From Dysidea avara (lineage: Eukaryota; Porifera; Demospongiae; Dictyoceratida; Dysideidae): a stretch of 64,000 bases of DNA. Both the position numbers and the translations under genes were made by a program. Shown here in pieces: positions 23,934 to 36,490 of this stretch (position 1 is its first letter; every line of letters starts with the position of its first letter). A model generated the notes under the pieces. The model worked only from the letters and a program-made list of their open reading frames with translations, ran no database searches and was not told the DNA's origin. The stretch is from positions 18,667,272 through 18,731,271 of the forward strand of contig NC_089276.1 in the NCBI RefSeq assembly GCF_963678975.1, given 5' to 3'.

Positions 23934-24120
23934 CTACACTGACGTCATTTGTGTCAACACTCTCTTGCACTTGTGAATAAAGTATTTAAGTTACTCAGAT
24001 ATTGAAGTAATAGCCAGTAGCCACAGCACTTGCCAATGGCTACAAGGCCAGACATCGTTACTAGGATATTAATAGAGTGGTTCTAGCTATAGAAGCTTCT
24101 GAATATCTGTATCACTATTA

Positions 24121-24311
24121 GTGACCGGATCTGCGAAAAGAGGTCTTATAGCCTTTCCAAATTTCCAAGTTTGACGAGACATGACTCTAGTGCTATGTTA
24201 GAAGGTAACGTGACCAAATTTCTGGATGGTACCATACTCGCAAGTCAAGTTATGTATTGTCACGTACATACAATTGGAAAGGCTATAAGACCCCTTTTCA
24301 CAGATCCGGTC
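24121..24311. mobile_element. MITE, TGACCGGATCTGCGAAAAG family
   Basis: The left end GTGACCGGATCTGCGAAAAG continues GGTCTTATAGCCTTTCC and is mirrored at the right end. About 191 bp, no coding. A right-hand fragment of the same family lies at 42149-42246 and ends AGATCAGGTCACA. The family terminus is therefore TGTGACC, as in the MITE at 3317. Confidence 0.75.
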
Positions 24312-24807
24312 TTTTTATTTACTGCTATTCCATAGATGGGTAGTTAGAGTATCTATGGCTATACCAAAGTATTCAAGACCAACAGCCAAGCAGAAGTGAT
24401 GTGATAATACTTTGAGCCTGAGAAAACAGGTTTTCAGGGTTAATATTTATTTATTAATTATTGTTTTTCAGTACATAAAATTATACTGAAAGCCACTGGC
24501 AAGTGCTGCCAGTGATATAAGGTGCTACTGACAATTTTAGTAGGGTTTCCTGAAAAACCCCTGGAAATCTCTTCTGCTTTGGGTAATTCAACCTATTAGC
24601 TACTTTAATGACCCATTGTGAGACGGATCTGATAGTCCTATCTGTTTGTGTTAACCCTACCTTGCCATGATTCTACAAAGAGTTGAGTGAGAGCAAATGG
24701 CAGTCTTGTGCAGATGGATCACCTTTGATTGATCAACTGGAGCTCTACATTCAGTAAATTTCCATGTTTGTTAGTATAATCAGTAACGTGTTATTTCTGT
24801 ACTAAGC
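24312..24807. other. Intergenic, nothing supported
   Basis: No open frame or repeat that I can support. Confidence 0.35.
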
Positions 24808-24815
24808 ATACACTT

Positions 24816-25127
24816 CAGGGGCGGTGGAGCAGGCCAAAAAGTGAGGGGGCCAGGCCAGCTGTAAGTTGAAGACCAAAAAAAAAAAAAAAAAGGTCACAGC
24901 CTGCTGACAATAGCTGCCTCCACCAAATACATCTCCTTATTTATAACTACACATACGTAGCTAAGGAATTTGCTACACTGCTTCTCTGAATACTGTGACT
25001 ACTCTATTAGAATATCCTGATCCTGACTGTTCTATTAGAGTATCTCGATCTTTTCTTGCAAACAGTGTCCCAAAAGTGGGGGGGGGGGGGGGGGGGGGGG
25101 CATGCCCCCCCGTCTCCACCGCCTATG
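24816..25127. mobile_element. hAT-type MITE, copy 1, perfect 8-bp target duplication
   Basis: The left end is CAGGGGCGGTGGAGCAGGCC and the reverse-complemented right end is CATAGGCGGTGGAGACGGG. The perfect flanking 8-mer ATACACTT lies at 24808-24815 and 25128-25135. The interior has a poly-A run, two CTATTAGA(G/A)TATC motifs and a run of about 22 G at 25079-25100. No coding frame. Copy 2 is at 38673-38978. Confidence 0.92.
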
Positions 25128-25489
25128 ATACACTTGCATGTTTTCTTACAATGATTATCAAGCTTGTAGTTTAAACCTGTAGTATACCTGTATGTACAGT
25201 ATGTACTATGCTATATCGGTACCAACAAAGATCATTTTTGCAACAGCTTAAATATCAGGCTTCACAATCAACGCTGACTTAGAAACATTTGCATAGCTTA
25301 TATCCATTGCCTACCACAGTACAACATTAGGCATGCATCATCAACACCCCCTCAACAACACCATAACTTATCCAAACGGTCGGGACAAACAGCAGCCAAT
25401 TATGAAGGGCCGTCATAGCAGCCTCTTGTGCATGAATGAGCACACTCCATCAAAGTGACAGTTAATTTCTGGTTGATGTCATCAAATCA

Positions 25490-25680
25490 ATTTATTATTA
25501 TTATTAGCACTTTATAGTGACCAGCACTGAAGGTCTGACAGCAACATGTGCTGCAGCCTGAATTTAATGATCACATACAAAGAAATAAGCTAGCTACTTA
25601 CTTTTGTCCTCGACCCATGATCTCCAGACCTCTAGCCAAGATTCGTAACCACTGAGATACCTGCCTGCCACTATCAGCTA
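25490..25680 (-). repeat. SINE-like element with A and B boxes
   Basis: Minus strand: TATCTCAGTGGTTACGAATC (A-box-like, about 25640-25660), then GGGTCGAGGAC (B-box-like, 25608-25617), then a tail with CAGGCTGCAGC and CAGACCTTCAGTG, ending in TAATAATAATAA. The tail matches the copy at 2455-2645. This is the clearest SINE in the window. Confidence 0.55.
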
Positions 25681-26094
25681 CCTACACATCCCTTGTTTTC
25701 TATGATGTCTCCCACTGTCTGTATGAAGGTGAGTTTGAGGCAAACTAGGGTTTGCACCTTCCAATACCAGCTCACCTTAAACTCACCAAAAACTTTACTT
25801 TCGCAACTATTGTGCTTGATACCTTGATACTGTTGTTCAGATCAGTGTCAGTAGCACTTAACCAACCAGTCAGCCGGAGTCAAATAGCCACTTCATAAAA
25901 TAGACGCAATAGTCATAGGTGATGCAACTGAATATATATATATATATACGTAGCAGAGTACTATTCTTACAATTGTGTAGCTTGTGTCGTTCAACACTTG
26001 TTCAGTAGCATTGTACTCCTGCACATTCCATAGCAAATCAGAATATCATCCAGTAAATAATATGTACAGTTCTACACTATAACGTTTATTATTA
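25681..26094. other. Intergenic with an AT microsatellite
   Basis: An (AT)n run lies at about 25932-25948. Nothing else is supported. Confidence 0.35.
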
Positions 26095-26100
26095 TTCTAA
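26095..26100 (-). terminator. Poly(A) signal AATAAA of the minus-strand receptor gene
   Basis: AATAAA on the minus strand, about 120 bp beyond the stop at 26220-26222. An (AT)n run at 26131-26146 lies between. Position and strand fit the spliced gene ending in exon 26220-26298. Confidence 0.6.
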
Positions 26101-26219
26101 AGTTACAAAGTTGTATGTGTTACAATGGCCATATATATATATATATACATACCAATCCATGAGAATGTTACATTAAGAAGATGAATGTATTGTAATTTCA
26201 CCTCAATTGCATATACAAT

Positions 26220-29200
26220 TTAGTCTTTAATTTCATCCATTATTTCTATAAAAGGCTCTCGACATTGAGTAACATCAACATCATTGTTGTCTTGGTCACT
26301 ACATAAAGAAAAACAAAACATAGTTAATCATTTACATACTGTGTTGAAGTGGCCATGGTTGATTTTTAATACAATATCAAGAGTAAATAATGGAGTACTT
26401 ACTCTTGATAATATTGTATGAGAAATTTTACTAATCTTATGTGTTTTGAAATTGCCATTTATCTGCTAGCTAAGACAAAAAAACTGTTTCCCAACATCTA
26501 TGATATACAGATTAAAATTTTCTTCTAGTACAAGATTCCTAGTATATACTATACATATACTATAATGATTGTGTATGCAGCAATAGATCATGTTGGTTGG
26601 TGCATACAAGTTAACCTCCACTAGGCCTGTGCCGATTTATGCCCAGCATAATTTGGGCCAAAATAGATAGCAAAGAGCATTGCCAGCATAATAGGCACCA
26701 TTTTTGTGCATTGGTCATAAGACAAGCTGAAACTCTTTCACGTTTTATATGATTCAGATTAGGATAGACTAATAAAACAGACAAGCACAGTAAAGAATCA
26801 GGTTGTGAATGGAAGAGTAGTTAGATCAAGACATTGTAATAGAACAATCACTTAATATCTTATTGGAATTAACATTTAAAGATAAATAGGACATGGGAGA
26901 GTACAATGTTTCAGGAGCATAACTGGGAGGAATTTTAGAACATCGCTCAAAGTATCACAGTGATTGACTGTCCATATGAGTTATAAATGCTGACAATGCA
27001 ACAATATGTCACTTGTGCAAACTATAGTACTGTATATAACTATGTAGCATGTATGCTCGTATACAGCTACTCACACAGAACATATAGTAGCATTTCTCCT
27101 TGAGTCTTCATCAACAATAACATAAAATTCAGCCAATGGTATATCAGAATTGTTGAGTGTTTCTTCAGTGTTTTTAGGTTTACAGTGTGCTAACATTTTC
27201 CTGATATTGTTCTTGAACATCAGTAGCAAAATGGTTACAAACAGTATTAGTGGCAATAGCACTACAAACAAGGTTATTCCTACTAGAACATCTGTCTTAG
27301 AACTATCAAGAACTGGTATCACTGATACCAAAACTGTTAACAATAGAATTATACCATCAAATGTATTTAGTGATTTTAGTTGATATGGTCTCAATAGTAC
27401 TTGTACTGCAGCCATTATTACACATGTACCAATTAGTATGTACTGAACTAGAACATTATTGGATGGGGTTGTGATGATTATTATTACTATCACCAGTCGA
27501 CAAATCATGTAATAAGCTGCAAAATAACGATACTTGTCCTTGTAGCACCCCTGGAACTGGTCTAGTAGTGGTTTAAACCTGGTAAAATTTAGTCTTTGGT
27601 TAAGGAATGGTTCAAGTAGGAGCAGAAGTGGTAGACCAATCACAATCACTATTGTACATAACACTGCTACAATAGCATATGGTAAGTGACGACCATGAAA
27701 ATACTCAATATCAGGAGATAGGTATGTGTAAATTGTATCCACATCTAAGAATGTCAGTGTTCTCATTAGCAGTAGTGAAGTAGTCGCCACTGAAGTGTAT
27801 GATAATAACAGCAGAAGGCAAATGACATGGATAATTCCCCTACTGATGAACGATGAAAACCTGTAGGATACTCTTGCTAATAGAATTATTGTTAGAAGAA
27901 TTAAAGAAACAGCAAAGGGGTGCACATAATGAAGGAAATGTTGGTCAATTCCACTCATTCCTTTCACTAAACAAAGTTGTCCTAGAAACTGTGGAGTTAT
28001 TTTGAAAATGCTAGCTACAGTGTTAAAAGTAGTGAGAAGCCATTGTGAAAGGTATAAGGTTTGGTTTAGCAAAGCATCCAGTATGCTATAATAGTATGTG
28101 ATAACATACAAATATCCAATTGGGACCTTGAAGTACATCATAATAAACACTGCTACAACTACAGCTATCCAGTACAAGACTGTTAATATCACTACCAGTA
28201 CTGTCTGTCCTGTTGTACACTTCTCAGTTTTGACACATTCAGCAGAGTCAAATGATAAAGTTAAACCTTCCTTGCAGTTACCACAAGCAGGACCAGATCT
28301 GTGTGATCTACACTGATTTGCTCTTAATGGTGAAAGACTATAGAATCCATCAGTGGTCTCACAGCAGCTAAAGTCACAATAGTTAACAGGACATACTGCT
28401 ACTGTTGGTTGTCCATTCACACTACCAAACCAGTAACCTCTCTTGATAGTTGAATTGGTACCAGAACAAAACACAATATTGTTACCACCATAACATACAC
28501 ATTTCTGGGATTTCTTATAATGCCAAAATCCTGGGTGACATGGTGATAGTGCAACTATTAACATGCTAGAAAAACTACCTTCTTCAGACGTAGGACCAAC
28601 ATGAAATGCAATAGTCAGTGTGTAATTATAAGATGCAACAGATAAAGATTTGTTTCCAGTAATTCTAACGCCTTGGAATGCATTACTACCACATGATACC
28701 AAAATGTCATGTATACCATCAACCTGGTAGTTAGGATCATCCTCGCCAGTAACTTTAAATTGAGCTGCATTAGAAGGTTGATTGTAATAGTCAAATACAC
28801 AAGCATCAAGAGTAATTTCTTCACCGAGCATTATATTATTTAAATAGTATACTTCACAATTTTGGTCAGCATCATATCCATCAATACATATAGCTGGATG
28901 GTAAAGCTCAAGTTTATTTGGAGTAGCAGCTATTTCCTTACTAAACTGAATATTTTGCTGCAAATCTTCACGTATACCACTTATGCTATCATTTAGACAG
29001 CTGCTATTACACGACTTTGTTACAGAGACGTATAGTGAATAACCTGCAATTCTAGCATAGTTATTATGAAACTTAGTACTAGCCTTTGAACTATATTTTA
29101 CTGTCTTTTGAGCAAGTTTTAGATACAATGCTCCACCATATCTTTCTGCTAGATTATTTGAGAATGTGATGTTGGAATAATTGCTAAATGTAGTACTACA

Positions 29201-31525
29201 CTGATCACTAATGTAGACTGCACCACCATTTTGCAGAGCGGCATTACCATCAAAGATTGCAGTGGAATAGTGTCCAAATTTCATACTGGAACCTGATATA
29301 AAAACAGCTCCACCATACTCAGCAGTGTTATTAATAAAGTATGATGATGATGATGATGGTAACAATGAAGTGTGTCCCACAAAAGAAATATCTGACCCAG
29401 TTGTAGAATATATAGCTCCACCTTGATTTAAGGCCTTGTTGTTTATGAATTTTAGAGTGGAAGTTTCATTTAATAGAAGATCAGAATTATCAATATATAC
29501 TGTTCCACCTTTTTGTGTAGCTGTATTGCCAGTAAATGTAGTGGATGAATTACCTGCAAATGAAACATTACAATTATAGGAATGCATTGCTCCACCAAAT
29601 AAGGCAGTATTATTAGTAAACTGCACCATTGAATTGCCTTTACACACAACACGAGAGTTTGTAGTAGAGTAAATAGCCCCTCCACTTTCCCCAGCTTCAT
29701 TGTTATTAAACATGAGATATGTGTTCCCTTTGAATACGATTCTCAACTGATTCTCAGAGTATATGGCTCCACCGGATGTTGTGGCTCTGTTAGAAGTAAA
29801 TGTCATCGTAGATGTCCCTTCAAATACAGCAGTAGATTCATCTTCAGTATATATAGCTCCACCTTCCCATATAGCATTATTGTTAGTAAATGTTAGTGAG
29901 GAGTGTTCTGTAACCAAGATGTCACACTTTCTTCCGTACATAGCACCAGCCCTTTTGGCAATATTATTAGTAAATATTATTGCTGACTTCCCTTCAAATG
30001 AAACAGTTACTCTAGGAAGTGCATTATAGTTGTAAAAAAATATTGCTCCACCAACCCATCCAACCTTATTTTCAGCAAATTCTACTTTGCAATCTTCTTT
30101 AAAATGCATATCAGATCTTTCAGCAGAATAGACAGCCCCACCATGATACAACACAGCGCTATTACCGATAAACCTCACTGTAGAGTTACCTTTAAACAAG
30201 ACAGTGGAGTCACGAAGAGACCTTATAGCTCCACCATGTTTATATGCAGTGTTATTGATAAATGTCACTGTTGTGCTCTCTTCAAATGAAGTTTTACCAT
30301 AATAATTATTGTATATTGCTCCACCATACTCTGTGGCATTATTATAAGAAAACATTATTATAGAGCTTCCTTTAAACGAGATAACAGAATTATATTGAGC
30401 CCATATAGCACCACCATGTTGTGTGGCATCATTGGCAGTAAATTTAACTGTTGAGTTACCATCAAATACAATTTTAGACTGACTGCTGAAAATACCACCA
30501 CCATCAGTAGAATTATTGTGGTCAAATGTTACATTGGATTGTTCGTCAAATACTACATTGGAATAACTGCTGTAAATGCCACCACCATTAGTAGCATTAT
30601 TGTGGTAAAATGTCCCATTAGATTGTTCATCAAATACTACATTGGAATAACTGCTGTAAATGCCACCACCTTCCATTGCTGTGTTACCCTTAAATAACAC
30701 CTTACCATGAATATGAATATTCTCTTTGATAATATATACCGGGACTCCATTGTTGTTAGTGAACTCAGAATTCATCAAAGAAACAGGATCATTCATTTTT
30801 TGAAGGCCTTTGATATAAACAACACTTTTAGCTATGCCATTATCACTAAATTTGCAATTGTGGATTTTAAAGTGCACTTGACTGTATTGTGATGAATAGT
30901 AGATAGATGCACCATCCCCTCTATGATGGTTGTTATGGACAAACATACACTTGTTAATGTACACATCTCCCTTGATATTCGCCAGAGAAATTGCTTGCCC
31001 TCGTGATTGTTGAAAGGTGCAATTCTCAATTGCTATATTGGACATTTTGTGCATAGCCAGCACTGGATTATTTATGGAACCACAGTTTTTCCACACAATG
31101 CCTTCAACAATTATATTATTGCAAGATGAAACCTTTACTCCTCCATTATCATTACAATACACAGTGGGATTATTATATCCTAGTATTGTGATGTTCTCAA
31201 CACCTACTATTGGTACAATTGAAGACAACACCACATCAGTTGTTATATATACCATAACATTATCAGTGAGACTGACCAGAACATGTAAGAAGGAATCACA
31301 AGTACAGTTTCCAGTTGTACAACAGGGAGATATTTCATCTTGACTAATTCCAGATCCGTAACCCAAATCACCAGAACCAGAGGGTTTCATGTACTCATCC
31401 TCCTCACTAACAGTGATCACTACAGTTCCTTTGCTTCCCGCTTCAACATGTTGAATGAACAAGACTGACAAAATGATTAACATTATTCTTGTTAGCAACA
31501 TTGTTACAGTAGCAGTCACCAACAT
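26220..31525 (-). CDS. Subfamily B receptor, copy 1 (exons 27075-31525 and 26220-26298), 1509 aa
   Basis: Likely a plasma-membrane adhesin or receptor. A signal peptide (MLIILSVLFIQHVEA) is followed by an acidic stretch and the conserved SPCCTTGNCTCDSFLH module. Residues about 280-805 hold some 18 repeats of about 28-30 aa with GGA[IVM]Y and FxxN, forming a beta-helix. The stem has PCHPGFW (about 998) and SGPACGNCKEG (about 1082). Membrane helices run from about 1107 to 1430, with KPLLDQFQGCYKD before the sixth. The long frame has a stop at 27071, but a GTGAGT donor at 27074 and acceptor TTTATGTAG ending at 26299 give phase-matched exon 2: DQDNNDVDVTQCREPFIEIM then DEIKD and a stop. Copy 2 has the equivalent exon. 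An 84-bp tandem duplication lies at about 30500-30672. The start is supported by the TATA box 51 bp upstream. Confidence 0.92.
26370..26418. repeat. Palindrome within the intron of receptor copy 1
   Basis: TACAATATCAAGAGTAA (26370-26386) pairs with TTACTCTTGATAATATTGTA (26399-26418). It lies 71 bp upstream of the terminal exon, near the acceptor. Confidence 0.6.
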
Positions 31526-31575
31526 AAGCTAGACCTCAATTGTAAGCATATGACAGCACTTTATGGCAAGGACTG

Positions 31576-31584
31576 TATTTATAT
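31576..31584 (-). promoter_or_regulatory. TATA box ATATAAATA, receptor copy 1
   Basis: Minus strand ATATAAATA ends 51 bp before the ATG at 31525. The same 9-mer lies 51 bp before copy 2 and 35 bp before copy 3. Conserved word and spacing support a core promoter. Confidence 0.75.
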
Positions 31585-31639
31585 AAGTAAGATGACATCA
31601 CATCCTGAGGTCTACACAGGAACATGTGGTTTACAGTGA

Positions 31640-32946
31640 TACACAAACTGTTTTGATATAGCTGCCACATGCTTCCTGTGGTTAGCTATGTATGTTTTTG
31701 CTATAACATATGCATAATAAATTTGATGAACTGCTGAGGCTTACTCAGCATACAGACAAATCACGAAGTCCTTTTCTACACTCAGAGTCCTTAAGAAGTG
31801 GTAATCCAGTGGTGACTATCGGTATCTAACAAAGTAGTACACAGAAGTGGTTAAAAGGCTATCGTGGTCACTGACTCAATGGTGCTTGCCTAGCATCCAT
31901 ATATATGTAAAATACTAAAATAATGGAGCAACTTTATAAGTGTATTGAATCTCCATGAGTTTGCATTACAGTTCTAGAATGTGTGTACAACTCCATGGTA
32001 CTTTGGTCAATCCTCTGCACATGAGTGTATGAATGGATAATTAAGTGCTACTGTATGTGAAGATGATGTGTGGATCTGAAATCGAAGACTACTGTACAGA
32101 GCAAAGTCAATCATTATTAATGTATTTTGAGAATATCCTTGTCCATGTCCATACTTTTTCCCTCTACACCTATTTGTTGTGTGTACATATGGCTGTTCAT
32201 GGAATTCCATCTCATGTGAGTGTGCAAATTTGAGTGAGAGCTTGAGGCAATATGATTAACTTTTTGACAGCTACCCGATTAGCATCTTAAGAAGCCAATA
32301 AGTAACCACAAACAGGTTAGTGGCTTTCCATGAATAAATTAGTGGCAAAAGAAAGGTACCATAGCTAGCCTTCTGAAAGGAATGCTGCAGCGATTTTGTG
32401 TTTATAACCAAGTAGAAATACCTGTGGTAAGCCACGAATCCATGCGTGTCTTGTGCTTCTGTGCTTGTGACAATTTACCATGGCGCTTGTACGTCTTCGT
32501 CAATTATCGGGCGCCTATTGCTACCAACTTTATTGTACATGATAGGCCCTATCAGAGCAAATAATTTTCCAAAACAACACGCTAGGCGATCAAATTTTGA
32601 TTGATGGCAGGTTAAAAATATCTACACAGCCCTATGCACTGTTAAAATTGAGGTGGTCATAGCACACTTAACCAGCAGCACACCCTTGGGGTGCGGGCAC
32701 ATTTTCAGGATACGGTGTGTGAAGCACACAAGACAAGCAGTGTGACTGTATATTGGTGTACATGACACTAAGATTTGTAACTTGAATGAAAAACTATTTT
32801 CTGCTATTATAGATGATTCTAGTGTTAAAAATTAGGTGTTCTTTGGTATCCTTTATCATTTAGAGGTAGTAGGATGTATAGAAAAGCATCAAATATGTGC
32901 TATAAATAAACTCATTTTGTGCTAAGCCATTACACGTCTAGATACC
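31640..32946. other. Upstream intergenic region, nothing firmly supported
   Basis: Flanks the promoter of receptor copy 1. Open frames of 60-67 codons at 32007-32233 lie on both strands and at 32382-32564 on plus. None has recognisable motifs. Confidence 0.35.
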
Positions 32947-33191
32947 CTACAATAAAATGTGTATTTGTGCATATCAAAGAGTGGTATGCTCTAAATGTGT
33001 TGTACATAGCATGCACTCCTGTGGTGTATGTGATGCATAGGAGATGTGTAGGAGATGATAGTTCACATTTGTCCATTAGTTAGCAAATGTGAACCATCAT
33101 CTCCTACACATCACATACTCCACCAAAGTACATTATATGCATATCACATTTAGAGTTCATCACGTATGCACAAATACACATTTTGTTGTAG
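32947..33191. mobile_element. Foldback element, about 115-bp arms
   Basis: The left arm begins CTACAATAAAATGTGTATTT and the right arm is its reverse complement with indels. The inner arms (GATGTGTAGGAGATGATAGT against its complement) are nearly perfect, around a loop of about 20 bp. Target duplication not resolved. No coding. Confidence 0.7.
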
Positions 33192-33729
33192 TGACAGTTC
33201 AAGTTGATGAACAAAGCTGGTATGTTTGTATCAATAAAGTAATCGTTTGCATTAACCAAGAGTAAATTTACTCCTGATTATCATTAACTCATAGAATTTC
33301 CATTAGATAAAACACATTCAAATATTATGTCATCATATTAATCCAGTCAAGAGTAGAGAGATGAAATATTTGTATGCTGATGATCAGTGGGGGCCCGTAC
33401 ATATCTTAAGGTAGAACATGTAAGCCTCAATTGAGTGAAATTAAAACCCACAATCAAATTCCAGGCTTGGTGATATAGGTTTTATATACATTTTGAAACA
33501 ATGTTTAAGTAGAGATTTGAAAGCAGTAAGTTGCTGACTGACTAACAGTGTTGTGTACTGTTTGTAGATTGTTGACATTCCAGGAATGTTACACCAATTG
33601 TGAAACTGCAGATGATGTAATACTTCACAATAATACTATGATGAGTGGTTGACTTCGATAATAAAGCCATCACATTCTACCCTTCCACTCCTGAATGCAC
33701 AAGTGCTTTTTTCAGCTGTACATGTATGG

Positions 33730-34823
33730 TCACACTATTATTATTAGTGGTCACAACACACTAACACATATAATAGTGTGACTAATATGGTGTGCATACT
33801 ACTCTTGTAAGGATGTGCCAGTTTGGACAACAATATCACACCTGTGTTAGTGTGTTGTGACCTAGCCCTAATCCACACTGTAAATACAGTAGTGGTCACA
33901 ACACACTAACACAGGTGTGATATTGTTAATTTAATTACTGTCCAAACTGGCACAGGTGTGGACAGTAATTAAATTTGACAGTAGTTAAATTTGCATTTAA
34001 CAGTAATTAAATTTGCATTTAATTACTGTCCAATGGTGATTTGTCAAACGATAGGCGATACACGATAGCGATACTATCCCGATATTCCGATATGTTCATA
34101 CTATTCCCCAGCCCTAATCCACACTGTAAATACAGTAGTGGTCACAACACACTAACACAGGTGTGATATTGTTGTCCAAACTGGCACATCCTTACAAGAG
34201 TAGTATGCACACCATATTAGTCACACTATTAGTGTGACTAATATGGTGTGCATAGGGTTAGGGTTAGGGTTATTTTTACATGTTTTTTGCATGAATATTT
34301 GCATTTAATTACTGTCCAATGGTGATTTGTCAAACGATAGGCGATACACGATAGCGATACTATCCCGATATTCCGATATGTTCATACTATTCCCCAGCCC
34401 TAATCCACACTGTAAATACAGTAGTGGTCACAACACACTAACACAGGTGTGATATTGTTGTCCAAACTGGCACATCCTTACAAGAGTAGTATGCACACCA
34501 TATTAGTCACACTATTAGTGTGACTAATATGGTGTGCATAGGGTTAGGGTTAGGGTTATTTTTACATGTTTTTTGCATGAATATTTGCATTTAATTACTG
34601 TCCAATGGTGATTTGTCAAACGATAGGCGATACACGATAGCGATACTATCCCGATATTCCGATATGTTCATACTATTCCCCAGCCCTAATCCACACTGTA
34701 AATACAGTAGTGGTCACAACACACTAACACAGGTGTGATATTGTTGTCCAAACTGGCACATCCTTACAAGAGTAGTATGCACACCATATTAGTCACACTA
34801 TCTACTGTATTTACAGTGTGGAT
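33730..34823. repeat. 286-bp tandem array with inverted flanks and TTAGGG units
   Basis: The word AATTACTGTCCAATGGTGAT recurs at 34021, 34307 and 34593, a period of exactly 286 bp, with near-identical copies. Two copies carry three AGGGTT units (about 34254-34275 and 34540-34561). Internal pieces also occur in inverted order (CACACTATTAGTGTG hairpins and AACACACTAACACAGGTGTG in both orientations). The array starts in degenerate pieces near 33730 and ends by inversion at about 34800. Confidence 0.8.
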
Positions 34824-35151
34824 TAGGGCTGGGGAATAGTATGAACATATCGGAATATCGGGATAGTATCGCTATCGTGTATCGCCTATCGTTTGACAAA
34901 TCACCATTGGACAGTAATTAAATGCAAATATTCATGCAAAAAACATGTAAAAATATTATTTGGAAACAAAAATCAGTCTAAAAAGGTTGTTTAGTCTCAT
35001 AGTCAAAAACATATCCATAAATACATCCCTCCTTGCATATCTCTGTGAAGGTAATAAGTAGATTTTCACTATCGTTATACTATCGTCTATCATGAACAGT
35101 GTCTTACTATCATTCGGACATTGAAAAATTCACTATCGCCTGGCAGCTCTA
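34824..35151. mobile_element. hAT-like MITE, TAGGGCTGGGG / CGATAG type
   Basis: The left end TAGGGCTGGGGAATAGTATG is followed by CGGGATAGTATCGCTATCG. The right end, ACTATCGCCTGGCAGCTCTA, reverse-complements to a degenerate match. Flanks GTGTGGAT (34816-34823) and CTATGGAT (35152-35159) agree at 6 of 8. The left half is part of the unit repeated in the adjacent array, so this insertion probably seeded it. Confidence 0.5.
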
Positions 35152-35159
35152 CTATGGAT

Positions 35160-36088
35160 CAATTTTATCAAAGTGTAGTCGTGGATGGGAAATATGATTC
35201 AGCAAAGTGCAAAGACTGCTTTTGTACCATGTTCTAACGAGAGATCATTAAAAACTAATCCATAGAACTGGTAAGAATGATGAAACTAGGTCCTAGGAAA
35301 AGTTTCAAGACTTAACTAGCGTGATTGGCGAGTTGTTTCCCTAGAATGGTACAAAGCAAATGCCCCGGTATCTCAGGATAGGATGGGACCTGACACCTAC
35401 AATTTCTTTGATAGTTTCACTCACTATAAAGGTATCTTACAAGGGTACAATGAAGCAAGCAACAATTTCCTTTCCTGTGAAAAATGCATGGTCCAGTAAC
35501 AACCAGTTGCCTGGTGATACACAGTAAAATGGCACCATTATGGCTATTGGTCACTTAATGGCTCAGAGGAGTCCCTTTAAAGGACAAACACACTTAGCGA
35601 TACATGTTGCAGTAAACAAGAGATGTAGTTTAATAGTTCACAGAGGGTGAGATCATTGTGCTATTAAAGGAAAAAGAGTTGTAGGAGTTCAGAAGCATAC
35701 AGAGCGATGAAACAGCATCCACAAAACAAAGGACTGATCAAGATGAAAAACCAGGGGTACTAGACAGCTTCAAGTTGTTCCTCCCTGAGTGCTAAAGCTG
35801 GAATGAGGCTCTTGAAGAAGAACCTCTGATGCACATGATGGGAAAATCCATGACAAGAACTGGAACGGCACACAAACAGTTTCTCTTGCTGATGGATAAA
35901 TGTATAACAAACGGCAATGCCACATGCATGATGTACATATGTAGCTTAACAGTTAACTTAAGGTCTGTCTACACAACTGTATGTTCTCAATCTACTGCTT
36001 TATTCTTAATTAATCAACCTTGATAAAAATTTTTTTAGCTAATTTTGTTACTGTGACTATACTCAGCTGGCTTCATGTGTGGTACTAG
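35160..36088. other. Unresolved region with decayed-looking coding pieces
   Basis: An open stretch at about 35344-35499 (plus) reads EWYKANAPVSQDRMGPDTYN, then FFDSFTHYKGILQGYNEASN, then a stop. Composition is protein-like but no splice sites or family could be confirmed. The rest is AT-rich and without a supported feature. Confidence 0.25.
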
Positions 36089-36490
36089 CTACACATAAAT
36101 TGGTTGCACTGAAAGAAATTTTAAAAATATGTAGCTAATGCAATTTAGCTATGTGCTTTCATCAGTGACTTGAGTAAAATGTTTCAACTTATACATTGCA
36201 ACTTCTGCTGACTACAATAGCAAGACTGAACAACAAACAGCCGTAAAGCCACATATTAAGAAATTACCTAGATGCTTAATAGAGTTACTGAGTAATACAT
36301 TTATTGGATTATATAACAGAAAGACACTTGTCTACTTACCTATGTATGTACAAAACTCACCAACTTGTGATGTAGTTTTCTCAATGCCTCTACAATCACC
36401 TAAAATTGCCCACTTTGAAATACAGAATGTTTTCCAGTCTATGCATGTGAACCCTTGTGTTTTGTAGCATCCATTGGTCCATCTGCTAAA
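36089..36490 (-). CDS. Candidate last two exons of a Cys-rich protein (36340-36490, 36089-36108)
   Basis: Exon 36340-36490 follows TTAACTTCACAG and ends ATAG|GTAAGT. It encodes FSRWTNGCYKTQGFTCIDWK, TFCISKWAILGDCRGIEKTT and SQVGEFCTYI, with five cysteines. A strong acceptor AAATTTCTTTCAG at 36109 allows a phase-matched join to VQPIYV and a stop (TAG at 36089-36091). Upstream exons were not found. The spaced cysteines suggest an extracellular domain. Family not recognised. Evidence is splice consensus and composition only. Confidence 0.35.

Noticed and set aside
34254-34561. A telomere or chromosome end
   Set aside because: Only three AGGGTT units per copy, inside a tandem unit with ordinary sequence on both sides.
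35344-35499. Possible phospholipase B-like fragment (FTHYKGILQGYNEASNNF)
   Set aside because: The resemblance is short and lacks catalytic motifs. No splice context or second exon supports it.
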